Below, piece by piece: positions 26,005-35,600 of a stretch of 64,000 nucleotides of DNA. Numbering within the stretch: position 1 is the first letter of the stretch; each line of letters opens with the position of its first letter. The notes beneath the pieces were generated by a model. It was not told where the DNA came from and ran no database searches. It saw only the letters and a program-made list of their open reading frames with translations. Source of the stretch: Mixophyes australis (lineage: Eukaryota > Chordata > Amphibia > Anura > Limnodynastidae). The stretch spans positions 255,006,728 to 255,070,727 of the forward strand of contig JAVHZZ010000004.1 of NCBI GenBank assembly GCA_036250195.1, given 5' to 3'. The position numbers and the translations under genes were made by a program.

Positions 26005-26584
26005 CAGGGGCAGGCTGGGCTGGAAGGCAGGGGGTCATCTGCCCCCCTGGGCCGGTCCCATAGTGGGCTACCTTGGGCTGGGTCACTGGGCCACCTTCAC
26101 TTTTTTTCCTTTAAAATGTTCCTAATATCCTTAAATGGACAAATCCCAACTGTAAGAAGCAGTGGACTACTATTGAGGGATCTTTCCTCCTATCTCAACC
26201 CCAATACACTCCTTGGCTAGGCAAATTACCTACAGTCAGACATCCCACTATTGGTCCCTCTATTTAAAGTAGGGATGTGCACCGGCGACTTTTGAGGTCT
26301 CGTGTTTTGTGTTTTGGATCCGGATTTTCGTTATTTTTGAGGTTCGGATTTGTCTCGCAAAACACTTGACGAAAGGTCTCGGTTCGGATTTAAGGTTTTG
26401 GATTCGGATTTTTTTTGAAAAAAACATAAAAAGTTTAAAAATCAAGTTTTTGGGCTTATTTTCACTCCTAGGCTATTATTAACCTCAATAACATTCAATA
26501 ACAAGCATTTCCACTAATTTACAGTGTATTCTGAACACCTCACAATATAGTTATTAGTCCAAAACGTTGCAACAAGGTATCTTT

Positions 26585-27690
26585 CTGGACTGCGTAGAGG
26601 AGTGGGTCACCACAATATATTAAAAACCCTGAACTTTTATGATTCGCACCAATAATTGTACCTGGACTGCGTAGAGGAGTGGGTCACCACAATATCTTAA
26701 AAACCCTGAACTTTTATGATTCGCACCAATAATTGTACCTGGACTGCGTAGAGGAGTGGGTCACCACAATATCTTAAAAACCCTGAACTTTTATGATTCG
26801 CACCAATAATTGTACCTGGACTGCGTAGAGGAGTGGGTCACCACAATATCTTAAAAACCCTGAACTTTTATGATTCGCACCAATAATTGTACCTGGACTG
26901 CGTAGAGGAGTGGGTCACCACAATATATTAAAAACCCTGAACTTTTATGATTCGCACCAATAATTGTACCTGGACTGCGGAGAGGAGTGGGTCACCACAA
27001 TATCTTAAAAACCCTGAACTTTTATGATTCGCACCAATAATTGTACCTGGACTGCGTAGAGGAGTGGGTCACCACAATATATTAAAAACCCTGAACTTTT
27101 ATGATTCGCACCAATAATTGTACCTGGACTGCGTAGAGGAGTGGGTCACCACAATATCTTAAAAACCCTGAACTTTTATGATTCGCACCAATAATTGTAC
27201 CTGGACTGCGTAGAGGAGTGGGTCACCACAATATATTAAAAACCCTGAACTTTTATGATTCGCACCAATAATTGTACCTGGACTGCGTAGAGGAGTGGGT
27301 CACCACAATATATATTAAAAACCCTGAACTTTTATGAATCGCACCAATAAATGTACCTGGACTGCGTAGAGGAGTGGGTCACCACAATATATATTAAAAA
27401 CCCTGAACTTTTATGAATCGCACCAATAAATGTACCTGGACTGCGTAGAGGAGTGGGTCACCACAATATATTAAAAACCCTGAACTTTTATGATTCGCAC
27501 CAATAATTGTACCTGGACTGCGTAGAGGAGTGGGTCACCACAATATATTAAAAACCCTGAACTTTTATGATTCGCACCAATAATTGTACCTGGACTGCGT
27601 AGAGGAGTGGGTCACCACAATATCTTAAAAACCCTGAACTTTTATGATTCGCACCAATAATTGTACCTGGACTGCGTAGAGGAGTGGGCA
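26585..27690. repeat. 77-bp minisatellite, about 14 units, in hAT-A copy 1
   Basis: Head-to-tail units beginning CTGGACTGCGTAGAGGAGTG, 77 bp each with a few 78-79 bp variants that carry TATATA in place of TATCT. About 14 full units plus a partial one. The unit is recognisably related to longer, diverged units just to its right (27913-28070), which also contain a CCCCGGTAC/GTACCGGGG hairpin that the 77-bp unit lacks. Confidence 0.95.
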
Positions 27691-27752
27691 CTGGGCACCA
27701 CAATAAAATATATAAAAAACCTTCAACAGATCTGCATTACACTACACATACG

Positions 27753-28940
27753 GCTGCTCCTCCATCCTCTCCATCATATACATGTTGGAGTTTTAGCGTG
27801 TGACAACCTCTTGTTTTTGATAATGTCAGTGCATTTTGAATATTTTTCAATTTGCCCCACACCACTGAATGTACTTTATCTATGATACGCAATACGCATC
27901 TATCTATCTTGACTGCGTAGTGTGGTGGCCCCGGTACACAATTTGGTACCGAGGCCACAATATAATTAAAAAACCCTCCACGTGTCTGAATTCCACCAAA
28001 CAAGTATCTGGACTGCATAGTGGGGTGGCCCCGGTACCCAATTTGATACCGGGGCCACAATACCTCCTCCAAACATGGTACAGACAATTCGTCATTGAGA
28101 TCCCAGACAGACAGGGTCAAAGTGTTATTGTTTGACTTTGTAAACCCAAAAAACTGTCCCTGTTGCACATAGTTGTGCAATGAAGACTGACTTTTTCATT
28201 TAAAGGCACGATCTTTCAAGTGTAGTGTTTGTAAGTCTAAGTCATATTATACTTTTGGTAAAATTGGTTTATTTTGTTCCTCTTTATGGTAATTAATTAG
28301 TAATAGAATTAAAGTAGGAAATAGAATTAAAGTATGAAATAGAATTAAAGTAGGAAATAGAGTGGTATAGAGTTGTAGTGTGGTATAGATAGAGTGGTCC
28401 ACACAATATAATAATAAAACCCTCAACTGGTCTGAATTCCACCAAACAAGTATCTGGACTGCGTAGTGGGGTGGCCCTGGTACACAATTTGGTACCGAGG
28501 CCACAATATAATTAAAAAATTGGGCATCAACTGTCACCGTTGTTTAATATCTGATACACCTAAATATGGACTGCACAGTGGAGTGGCCCCGGTAGTAAAT
28601 TTGGTGCCGGGGCCACAATACCTCCTCCAACTTCCAAGTGTAGTGTTTATAAAGACACACAGCGTCGAAGTGTTATTATTAGTTGACTTTCTTAACCCTA
28701 AAATTGTCCCTGTTGCAAATATTCGTGCAATGGACAGTTACTTTTCTATTGAAAGACTCAAGCTTTCAAGTGTAGTGTTTATAAAATATAAACAACAATA
28801 CAGTAGTTTTAGAGCACGTCAATACCTCTTGTTTTAAATTATGACACGGCATTTTACTTTTGGTTTAATTTCTTGAATTTTTTTACATTTGGTTTGACTT
28901 TTTGAACATGGCAAACGACTGTTGCTTGGTCATATAATGC
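27753..28940. repeat. Degenerate transposase-gene pieces in the hAT-A subterminal region
   Basis: Several stretches match parts of this element's own transposase gene in the same orientation: 27753-27832 matches 30181-30260 (the segment encoding the RWNS motif), 28030-28075 matches about 30846-30890, 28805-28855 matches part of 30210-30260 again, and 28907-28935 matches about 31003-31030. They are diverged, out of order and non-coding. The copy 2 counterparts lie at about 39099-40270. Confidence 0.65.
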
Positions 28941-29140
28941 AAAAAAAAAAGTTCCAAGATGGAATTGTCCTTGGGCCCTCACACCCACCCTTATGTTGTT
29001 GAAATAGGACATGCACACTTTAACAAACCAATCATTTCAGCGACAGGGCCTACCAAACAACTTTGGCTGAAATGATTGGTTTGTTTGGGCCCCCACACCA
29101 AAAAAGCTATTCATCTCTCCCTGTACAGACTAAACAGGCT

Positions 29141-32137
29141 CTACTGAGGCAAGATGTCGTCCTCATCCTCAACCTCTGATTCCTCTCCCCCTACAGTGTG
29201 TACTTCCTCCTCATCACACATTATCAATTCGTCCCCGCTGGACTCCACAACCACAGGTCCCTCTGTAGTATCTGGAGGGCAGTGCTGTACTTCATTGAGG
29301 AATTGATTATTCATTTTTATAAACATCATTTTTTCAACGTTGTGAGGAAGCAACCTCCTTCGCCGCTCACTGACCAGGTTCCCCGCTGCACTAAAAACTC
29401 TTTCCGAGTACACACTGGAGGGGGGACAACTCAGGTAAAATAGAGCCAGTTTGTACAGGGGCTTCCAAACTGCCTTTTTTTCCTGCCAGTAACAATATGG
29501 ACTGTCTGACATGTCTACTTGGATGGTGTCAGCAAAGTAATCATCCACAATTTTTTCTATTGTGACAGCATCCAATGCAGCGACAGTAGACATGTCTGCA
29601 ATGGTTGGCAGGTCCTTCAGTCCGGACCAGATGTTATCAGCATCCCCGCCAGTGCCTCTTTTGGGAAAACTGAGCTTTTTCCTCGCAGCCATAGATGTGG
29701 AAGAAAATGAGGGTGGAGCTGTTGGCATGTCACGGTCCTCTTCAGAGGACAATCTCCTGACCAGCAGGTCTTTGCACCGCTGTAGACTTGTGTCCGCCGG
29801 AAACAGAGACACAACATACGCTTTAAACCGAGGATCGAGCACGGTGGCCAGAATGTATTCCTCTGACTTTAAAAGAGTGACCACCCTCGGATCCTGGCAA
29901 AGCGTACGAAGGGCTACATCCACAAGAGCTACATGCTTGGTGTAATCGCAATGGCTTACCAGCTCCTCCCTCACTTTCTCCAGCTGCTTCTGCAACAGCC
30001 TGATCAGGGGAATGACCTGACTCAAGCTGGCAGTGTCGGAACTGACTTCTCGTGTGGCAAGTTCAAATGGCTGCAGAACCTTGCACAACACGGAAATCAG
30101 TCTCCACTGCGCTTGACTGAGGCGCATCCCCACTCCTTTGCCTATGTCGTAGGTGGCTGTGTAGGCCTGAATGGCCTTTTGCTGCTCCTCCATCCTCTGC
30201 AGCATATAGAGGGTGGAGTTCCAGCACGTCACAACCTCTTGTTTGAGGTGATGGCAGGGCAGGTTCAAGCTTTTTTGATGTGCCTCTAGTCTGCGGTAGG
30301 CACTGGCTGAATGCCGAAAGTGTCCAGCAATTTTGCGGGCCACCGCAAGCATCTCCTGCACACCCCTGTCACTCTTGAGGTAATGCTGCACCACCAAATT
30401 AATGGTGTGGGCAAAACATGGGACGTGCTGGAAATTGCCCATATTTAATGCCCGCACAATGTTACTGGCATTGTCTGACACCACAAATCCCCATGAGAGT
30501 CTAAGTGGGGTAAGCCACTGGGAGATAATTTCCCTCATTTTCTCTAATATGTTGTCAGCGTTGTGCCTCTTATTAAAGCCTGTAATGCACAATGTTGCCT
30601 GCCTTTGCATGAGCAGCCATTTTGTAGATGCTGCTACTGATGCAGCTGTTGCTGTTGCTGCGGAAGGGGATGCATCTACCCAGTGGGCTGTCACAGTCAT
30701 ATAGTCCTTCGTTTGCCCAGAACCACTTGTCCACATGTCCGTGGTTAAGTGGACAGTGGGTACAACCGCATTTTTAAGAGCACTGAGGACACTTGATCGT
30801 ACTTCTCTGTACATTTTTGGTATCGCCTGCCTAGTGAAGTGGAATCTCGAGGGGATTTGGTACCGGGGACACAATACCTCCATCAACCCTCTAAATCCCA
30901 CTCCACTGATGGCGGACACCGGGCGCACGTCTAACACCAACATTGCAGTTACAGCCGCAGTTATACGCTTTGCAATAGGGTGACTACTATCGTATTTGGT
31001 GGTCATGGCAAACGACTGTTGGACGGTCAATTGTTTTGTGAAAGACTTAGCGGTCTTACGACTTCCCCTCTGGGAAGATGACCGACTAACAGCAGCAACA
31101 GCAGCAGTGGCAGTAGTAGGCGTACCGCTGCAGGATTCCTCGGATGAATCCCGTATTGAGGAGGACTCAGTCTGGCTGCTGACTTGGGCTGCAGGACTGA
31201 ATCTGATGGAGATTGTGGAGGAAGTTGACGAGGAGGGTGTTGCTGGTGTGTATCCAACTGGACCACGGGATTTAGGTGTCCCTGTACCGATGAGGGTCCT
31301 AGCCCCAGTTCCTGAACTAACCACTGAACTATGAAGGTTATTCAGGTGACGTATAAGGGAGGATGTTCCTAGGTGGGCAAGATCCTTACCCCTGCTTATT
31401 TGAGCTTTACATAAGCTACATATTGCCATACATTGGTTGTCTGGATTTGGATAAAAATAACTCCAGACCGAAGAGGTGCATTTTTTGGTCTTCTGACCAG
31501 GCATGACGATGGGCTTTTTCATCCCATGGACATCAGCTGTTTCCCCCCCTGGTGCCTCATTTACAATAACCACATCACCATCCTCATCATCAAGTTCCTC
31601 CACAGCGCCAGCTACATCATCAATAGCCTCCTCCCGAGCCACCTCTTCCCGTACAGTGATGGGAAGGTCAGGCTTGACAACCACCAACACCCTTGGACTC
31701 GCCTTGGGGATTTGTGATAATTTCTCTTTAGAAGGCAGAGTTGTTTGCTGTTTTGTTGCTGACAGCATAACTCTCTTCAATTTTTTGTAGGGGGGGGGAG
31801 GAGGAGGAGGGCTAAGATCCGTGGGTGAAGCTGAACCACTAGTCATGAACACGGGCCAGGGCCTAAGCCGTTCCTTGCCACTCCGTGTCGTAAATGGCAT
31901 ATTGGCAACTTTACGTTTCTCCTCAGATGATTTAAAGTTTCTCTTTTTGCTACTTTTTCTTAACTTGGGCTTTTTGGATTTTACATGCCCGGTACTACGA
32001 GATTGGGCATCGGGCTTGGAAGACGACGTTGATGGCATTTCATCGTCTATGTCATGACTAGTGGCAGCAGCTTCAGCATTAGGAGGAAGTGGGTCTTGAT
32101 CTTTCCCTACTTTATCCTCCAAATTTTTGGTCTCCAT
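29141..32137 (-). CDS. hAT transposase with BED zinc finger, copy 1 (TRWNS motif altered)
   Basis: Intact single-exon gene of 998 codons. The frame is open a few codons further upstream, but 32137 is the first ATG and has a good start context (A at -3, G at +4). The enzyme would cut and paste hAT-A in the nucleus. Domains by residue: basic NLS-like region 53-69; proline run about 110-116; BED finger 220-269 with ligands C240, C243, H264, H269; catalytic Asp467 (LTTDMWTS), Asp555 (VVSDNASN) and Glu912 (SVYSERVFS, in the C-terminal dimerisation region); CFAH motif at 574-577; acidic tail. It differs from copy 2 at six residues, all after residue 620: L624M, C638R, T829A, H932Q, T957S and V964E (copy 1 to copy 2). 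Cys638 replaces the Arg of TRWNS, probably by CpG decay (CGC to TGC), so activity may be impaired. Confidence 0.95.
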   Translation of the reverse strand: METKNLEDKVGKDQDPLPPNAEAAATSHDIDDEMPSTSSSKPDAQSRSTGHVKSKKPKLRKSSKKRNFKSSEEKRKVANMPFTTRSGKERLRPWPVFMTSGSASPTDLSPPPPPPPYKKLKRVMLSATKQQTTLPSKEKLSQIPKASPRVLVVVKPDLPITVREEVAREEAIDDVAGAVEELDDEDGDVVIVNEAPGGETADVHGMKKPIVMPGQKTKKCTSSVWSYFYPNPDNQCMAICSLCKAQISRGKDLAHLGTSSLIRHLNNLHSSVVSSGTGARTLIGTGTPKSRGPVGYTPATPSSSTSSTISIRFSPAAQVSSQTESSSIRDSSEESCSGTPTTATAAVAAVSRSSSQRGSRKTAKSFTKQLTVQQSFAMTTKYDSSHPIAKRITAAVTAMLVLDVRPVSAISGVGFRGLMEVLCPRYQIPSRFHFTRQAIPKMYREVRSSVLSALKNAVVPTVHLTTDMWTSGSGQTKDYMTVTAHWVDASPSAATATAASVAASTKWLLMQRQATLCITGFNKRHNADNILEKMREIISQWLTPLRLSWGFVVSDNASNIVRALNMGNFQHVPCFAHTINLVVQHYLKSDRGVQEMLAVARKIAGHFRHSASAYRRLEAHQKSLNLPCHHLKQEVVTCWNSTLYMLQRMEEQQKAIQAYTATYDIGKGVGMRLSQAQWRLISVLCKVLQPFELATREVSSDTASLSQVIPLIRLLQKQLEKVREELVSHCDYTKHVALVDVALRTLCQDPRVVTLLKSEEYILATVLDPRFKAYVVSLFPADTSLQRCKDLLVRRLSSEEDRDMPTAPPSFSSTSMAARKKLSFPKRGTGGDADNIWSGLKDLPTIADMSTVAALDAVTIEKIVDDYFADTIQVDMSDSPYCYWQEKKAVWKPLYKLALFYLSCPPSSVYSERVFSAAGNLVSERRRRLLPHNVEKMMFIKMNNQFLNEVQHCPPDTTEGPVVVESSGDELIMCDEEEVHTVGGEESEVEDEDDILPQ

Positions 32138-32149
32138 TATATGTAGCAC

Positions 32150-32236
32150 AAGATACTGCAGAATGTGTGAACTTGGTAATATTGCAGTACCAATGGACTT
32201 ATACTGCTGGATTGGTTTTGCAAATTTGGTTATAAT

Positions 32237-32276
<40 letters not shown>

Positions 32277-32740
32277 TTTTTATTTTTAAAAAACTTGGGA
32301 ATAGTGGGGAAATAACTATGCCCTTAGAAGCACAGAGCACAGGACACAGCACCACTGGACTGAACAGGACACGGCACAGGACCCAGCAGCACTACGGAAC
32401 TCAGCAGGACAGAGCACAGGACACAGCACCACTGGACTTTTACTGCTGAATGTGTGAACTTGGTAATATTGCAGTACCAATGGGCTTATACTGCAGGATT
32501 GGTTGTGCAAATTTTGTGGTAATTAAAAAATATTAAAGTAGTTTTTGGTATTTTTTAAAAAAACTTTTTTTTATTTTTTTAAACACAGGGGAATATTGGG
32601 GAAATAACTATGCCCTTAGAAGCACAGAGCACAGGACACAGCACCACTGGACTGAACAGGACACAGCACAGGACCCAGCAGCACCACTGACCTCAGAAGG
32701 ACAGAGCACAGCACACAGCACCACTGGACTGATACTGCAG
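32150..32740. repeat. Two roughly 295-bp direct modules upstream of the transposase, copy 1
   Basis: Each module contains GTGAACTTGGTAATATTGCA, a T-rich tract, GGGGAAATAACTATGCCC and several ACAGCACCACTGGACT motifs. Two copies occur here and three in hAT-A copy 2. They sit directly upstream of the transposase start, so they may carry its promoter; a TATAAG sequence lies about 60 bp upstream of the ATG on the minus strand (inference). Confidence 0.8.
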
Positions 32741-32875
32741 AACACAGCACAGCACAGCACAGCACTAAACAGCACAGCACAGCACAGCACAGCACAGAAC
32801 TAAACAGCACAGAACTAAACAGCACAGAACTAAACAGCACAGAACTAAACAGCACAGAACTAAACAGCACAGAGG
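32741..32875. repeat. AGCAC / AGCACAGAACTAAAC array, copy 1
   Basis: A run of (AGCAC)n grades into tandem 15-bp units, AGCACAGAACTAAAC. The homologous array in copy 2 (44389-44562) is longer, so the array expands and contracts between copies. Confidence 0.9.
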
Positions 32876-34652
32876 ACCACCTAACACACCCTCCCTCTAC
32901 CCTGATCAATGCCCGAGTGAAGATGGCGGCGACTAGCGGGGAATTTATAGGATCCGAGTATCGCGAGATCCGACAACGGGATTATGAGTCAGAGCCTCAG
33001 TTTCACTTTTGAATTTGGCGCCAATACCCGGATCTGTCTCGGATCCGACTCGGATCCGCAACGTTTGGGTGGGCTCGGATTTCATAAATCCGAGTGCGCT
33101 CATCCCTAATTTAAAGGTGGTCTAAACTCCAGGCATCCCCCTATATCTCTTCTCCCATCTCACCTCTGTCCCCCTTATTTTTTAATCCACTATTCCCTCC
33201 AGGCCTACAAGTTAGTTCATTTAAGACATGGGTGCAAGCGGGGATCACACATGTCGGCCAGCTGACCGGATGTGTCCTCCTTAGGCGACATCCAAGCTAA
33301 ATGGGAACTTCAGTTTCCGAGGTCTGGAGATATCTCTAAATTAAGCACTTTCTCTCAGAGGTGTGTCGCCGCACTGACAAGGGAAGAGAGTCTACTGTTT
33401 TTGAATCAATGTGCTCGGCTTCAAATTGCCCTCCACATATATCCAATATTTATAAACTCCTAATAGGAAACCTGTATGACCCTTTGCCTAAATTCACCAT
33501 GGCCATTGAGCGTGACTTGGTTGGAGGGGTCCGGGAGGCAGATTGGCCAGCTATCTTTGAGACCATCCATGCATGCTCCGTTAGCATCTCTGTTGTTGAG
33601 ACCCACTATAAAGTTCTTTCGAGATGGTATACGTGTCCAGCCCAACTAGATAAATTTTATCGAGGAGTAGCTGATTCCTGTAGGAGATGTCACTGCGCAC
33701 CAGGCACTCTCTTATATACTTGGTGGTAATGTACATCCTTTTTGGACTCAGTTTATAAAGTTCTCTGCTGAAATTTTGGGGGATGATGTTCCTGACAATC
33801 CAGAGTTTTGGCTCCTTAATAAGACCAACAACCCAACCTTTTGCTTTAAAAAATCCATCTTAAAATACCTCATTTCTGTGGCAAAAGCAGTGATACCAAT
33901 TCATTGGAGAGCAACCTCCCCCCCCAGTCCATTCGAGATTGTTTTCAACGTTTAGACTTCCATAGATCAATGGATGAATTAGTTTTATCATCAATAGATA
34001 CATTTTCTGACTATTATGCTACTTGGTTCTTTGGCTTGAATTTCAGGTCTCCTAAAAATATGCCTCCCTGATCAGCTCTGTTCTCCCCCCCGCCTACCAG
34101 CTGCAGTCTGAGTTAATTCTCATTTTCCTGGCTTTCTTTCCTCTGTGTCCCATGATGTCATACAACTCCCCCTTCCCCGATCCTCATCCCCCCAGCCTGT
34201 CTCTGTCCCAGTTCTCCTTCCCCATCTGTCCCTTTTCTTTTTTCGTTCTTCTCCTTTCTTCTTTTCTTATAACAGATTGTAATTCTTTTTGACTTTTTAT
34301 GTCACTGCAAAAACTACCTTATACTTGGTGGTTTGGGTATTGTTTTCTATGTTTTTGTATTTCATTGTCAATACTACCTTTGAAAAGCTCGATAAAAAAT
34401 AATTACATAAAATGTTCCTTATAGGCAGTTCAGCAAAATCTCACCCCCTGGGCTAACACTTGCCAGCTCTCCTCTGCACCAGATATACCTTTATTGGTAA
34501 TGGTAGCCAATTGGCTATAAATCATGTTTCACATGGACTGCACTGAGACAAAGAGCAATGAAAAATTACTGACAAGCAAATTCTCCAGAAGTGGCTGCCA
34601 TTTTACCATACTGTACTGTACCTTTGAACACAAAAATCTTGCCCAATGTAAT

Positions 34653-35197
34653 TGTTATGCACGTTTTGTCGTATCCAATAACGATTGTCGAATCTCGATT
34701 TGTGTTTCCAACGCACAAATATTTATTCTCAAAAAGTAGCAGAACAATTCAAGCGAAATAATAATAAGTACAGCTGTTACTTATCGCAGGCGCTCTGGAT
34801 CCAGTGTACAGTCATTCAGGTCTGAAGTCTGTGGTCAATGTGACTGAACACTACATGAGAGCTACTGCTTATATGCAAACAGAAATACAGTGAAACAATG
34901 GAGATGGTATGGCTTGCTTCTATTGGTCCAGGCTTCAAGAAGGTCCAGGGGGTTGCAGATCATAGGCTGGTTCAATCAAAGGAATCCAAAGGTGGGGGTC
35001 ACCTCTCCAGGGGATGCGCTCTGTTCTTCCCGCCAAAACTCCAATTACAACCAGTCCATTCGCATTTTACAGTCAGTATCATATTAAAGGTTTATTCCCT
35101 AACATCAATAACTAGAGCATGCAATGTGCGATCTCTTCGACGAAAGCACCGGACAGCTGCTGATGTAAAGGGGATTGATACGATATCAGACATGACA
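34653..35197 (-). mobile_element. Probable 3' LTR of a retroelement
   Basis: On the minus strand the segment runs TGTCATGTCTGATATC...GTGCATAACA and shows LTR order: a CCAAT box (about 34915), TATAAG (about 34870) and AATAAA (about 34722). Immediately upstream, the purine run AAAGGAAAGG (35198-35207) looks like a polypurine tract, as expected for a 3' LTR joined to internal sequence. The second LTR is not seen, so no TSD can be checked. Confidence 0.45.
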
Positions 35198-35600
35198 CCT
35201 TTCCTTTAACCTGAACCATATGTATCACTAATATGCATATAGCTTATGATATTACACATAAACATTACTATATTTCGACATAAATAACTATATGTTGCAA
35301 CTACGATTAATGTGTACTATTTACAAATGTGTGTGTTGGTGCGAATGTATACAAAAGCGTAAAAACTGTTATTGCCACGTGTTGCGGCTGGATACGCCCT
35401 TCCACGCTGTAGCGTGCTCTATGCATAATTTCAGACAAAGACAACCAAGTTTGCTCGATATTAATTGAAATGATTTTATCCAATTTGCTGACTTCGACAT
35501 GGTCTTCCAGCTGATCCTGATAAACTAGAAGTACTAGTTGGTAAAACTCCCTTATAAAGCTTAAAGACACATATTAAGGTATCAAAAAGTTTCAATGCTA
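35198..35600 (-). other. Putative internal sequence abutting the LTR
   Basis: A minus-strand open frame of 87 codons (35307-35570) lies just upstream of the putative polypurine tract and could be the 3' end of the retroelement's last gene. No domain is recognised and no function is proposed. Confidence 0.25.

Larger units (their letters stand above)
26270..33108 (-). mobile_element. Autonomous hAT transposon, hAT-A copy 1
   Basis: A complete 6839-bp element. Its ends are TAGGGATGTGCACCGGCGAC and, on the opposite strand, TAGGGATGAGCGCACTCGGA. It is flanked by a perfect 8-bp TSD, ATTTAAAG (26262-26269 and 33109-33116), and removing the element plus one TSD copy restores a continuous L1. Order from left to right: left end with CGGATTT-type repeats, a 77-bp minisatellite (26585-27690), degenerate transposase-derived pieces (27753-28940), the transposase gene (minus), two copies of a roughly 295-bp module, an AGCACAGAACTAAAC array, and a right end rich in CGGATC. 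The TAGGGATG ends and 8-bp TSD point to the Ac-like branch of hAT (inference). About 99% like copy 2 wherever compared by eye. Confidence 0.95.
26128..34407 (+). mobile_element. 5'-truncated L1 insertion split by hAT-A copy 1
   Basis: The L1 lies between 16-bp duplications, TAAAATGTTCCTAATA (26112-26127) and TAAAATGTTCCTTATA (34408-34423), with one mismatch. Its own sequence is 26128-26269 plus 33117-34407, about 1.43 kb. Translation in several frames gives ORF2 C-terminal signatures: WLGKLPTVRHPTIGPSI before the hAT, then GDIQAKWELQF and VLSRWYTCPAQLDKFYRG after it. Stops and frameshifts are frequent. The 3' UTR is pyrimidine-rich (34085-34260), like that of the L1 at 20801. Confidence 0.8.
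26005..34476. mobile_element. Outer hAT MITE (CAGGGGCAGG end) split by L1 and hAT-A
   Basis: The left end, CAGGGGCAGGCTGGGCTG, and right end, GCTCTCCTCTG, are flanked by a perfect 8-bp TSD, CACCAGAT (25997-26004 and 34477-34484). Once the L1 inside it (26128-34407 plus its duplicated target) is removed, fewer than 200 bp remain, so it was a short non-autonomous hAT. This is the outermost and oldest layer of a three-level nest. Confidence 0.7.

Noticed and set aside
26585..27690. CRISPR-like regular repeat array
   Set aside because: The 77-bp units are contiguous and near-identical throughout with no unique spacers. It is a transposon minisatellite in a vertebrate.
29562..31334. Several plus-strand open frames of 80-130 codons antisense to the hAT transposase (also 40903-42675)
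   Set aside because: They are shadows of a long GC-rich coding frame, repeated identically in both copies, with no recognisable domain.
32616..32909. Serine/leucine/valine-rich low-complexity proteins (also 44263-44601)
   Set aside because: Produced by translating the AGCAC and AGCACAGAACTAAAC tandem arrays.
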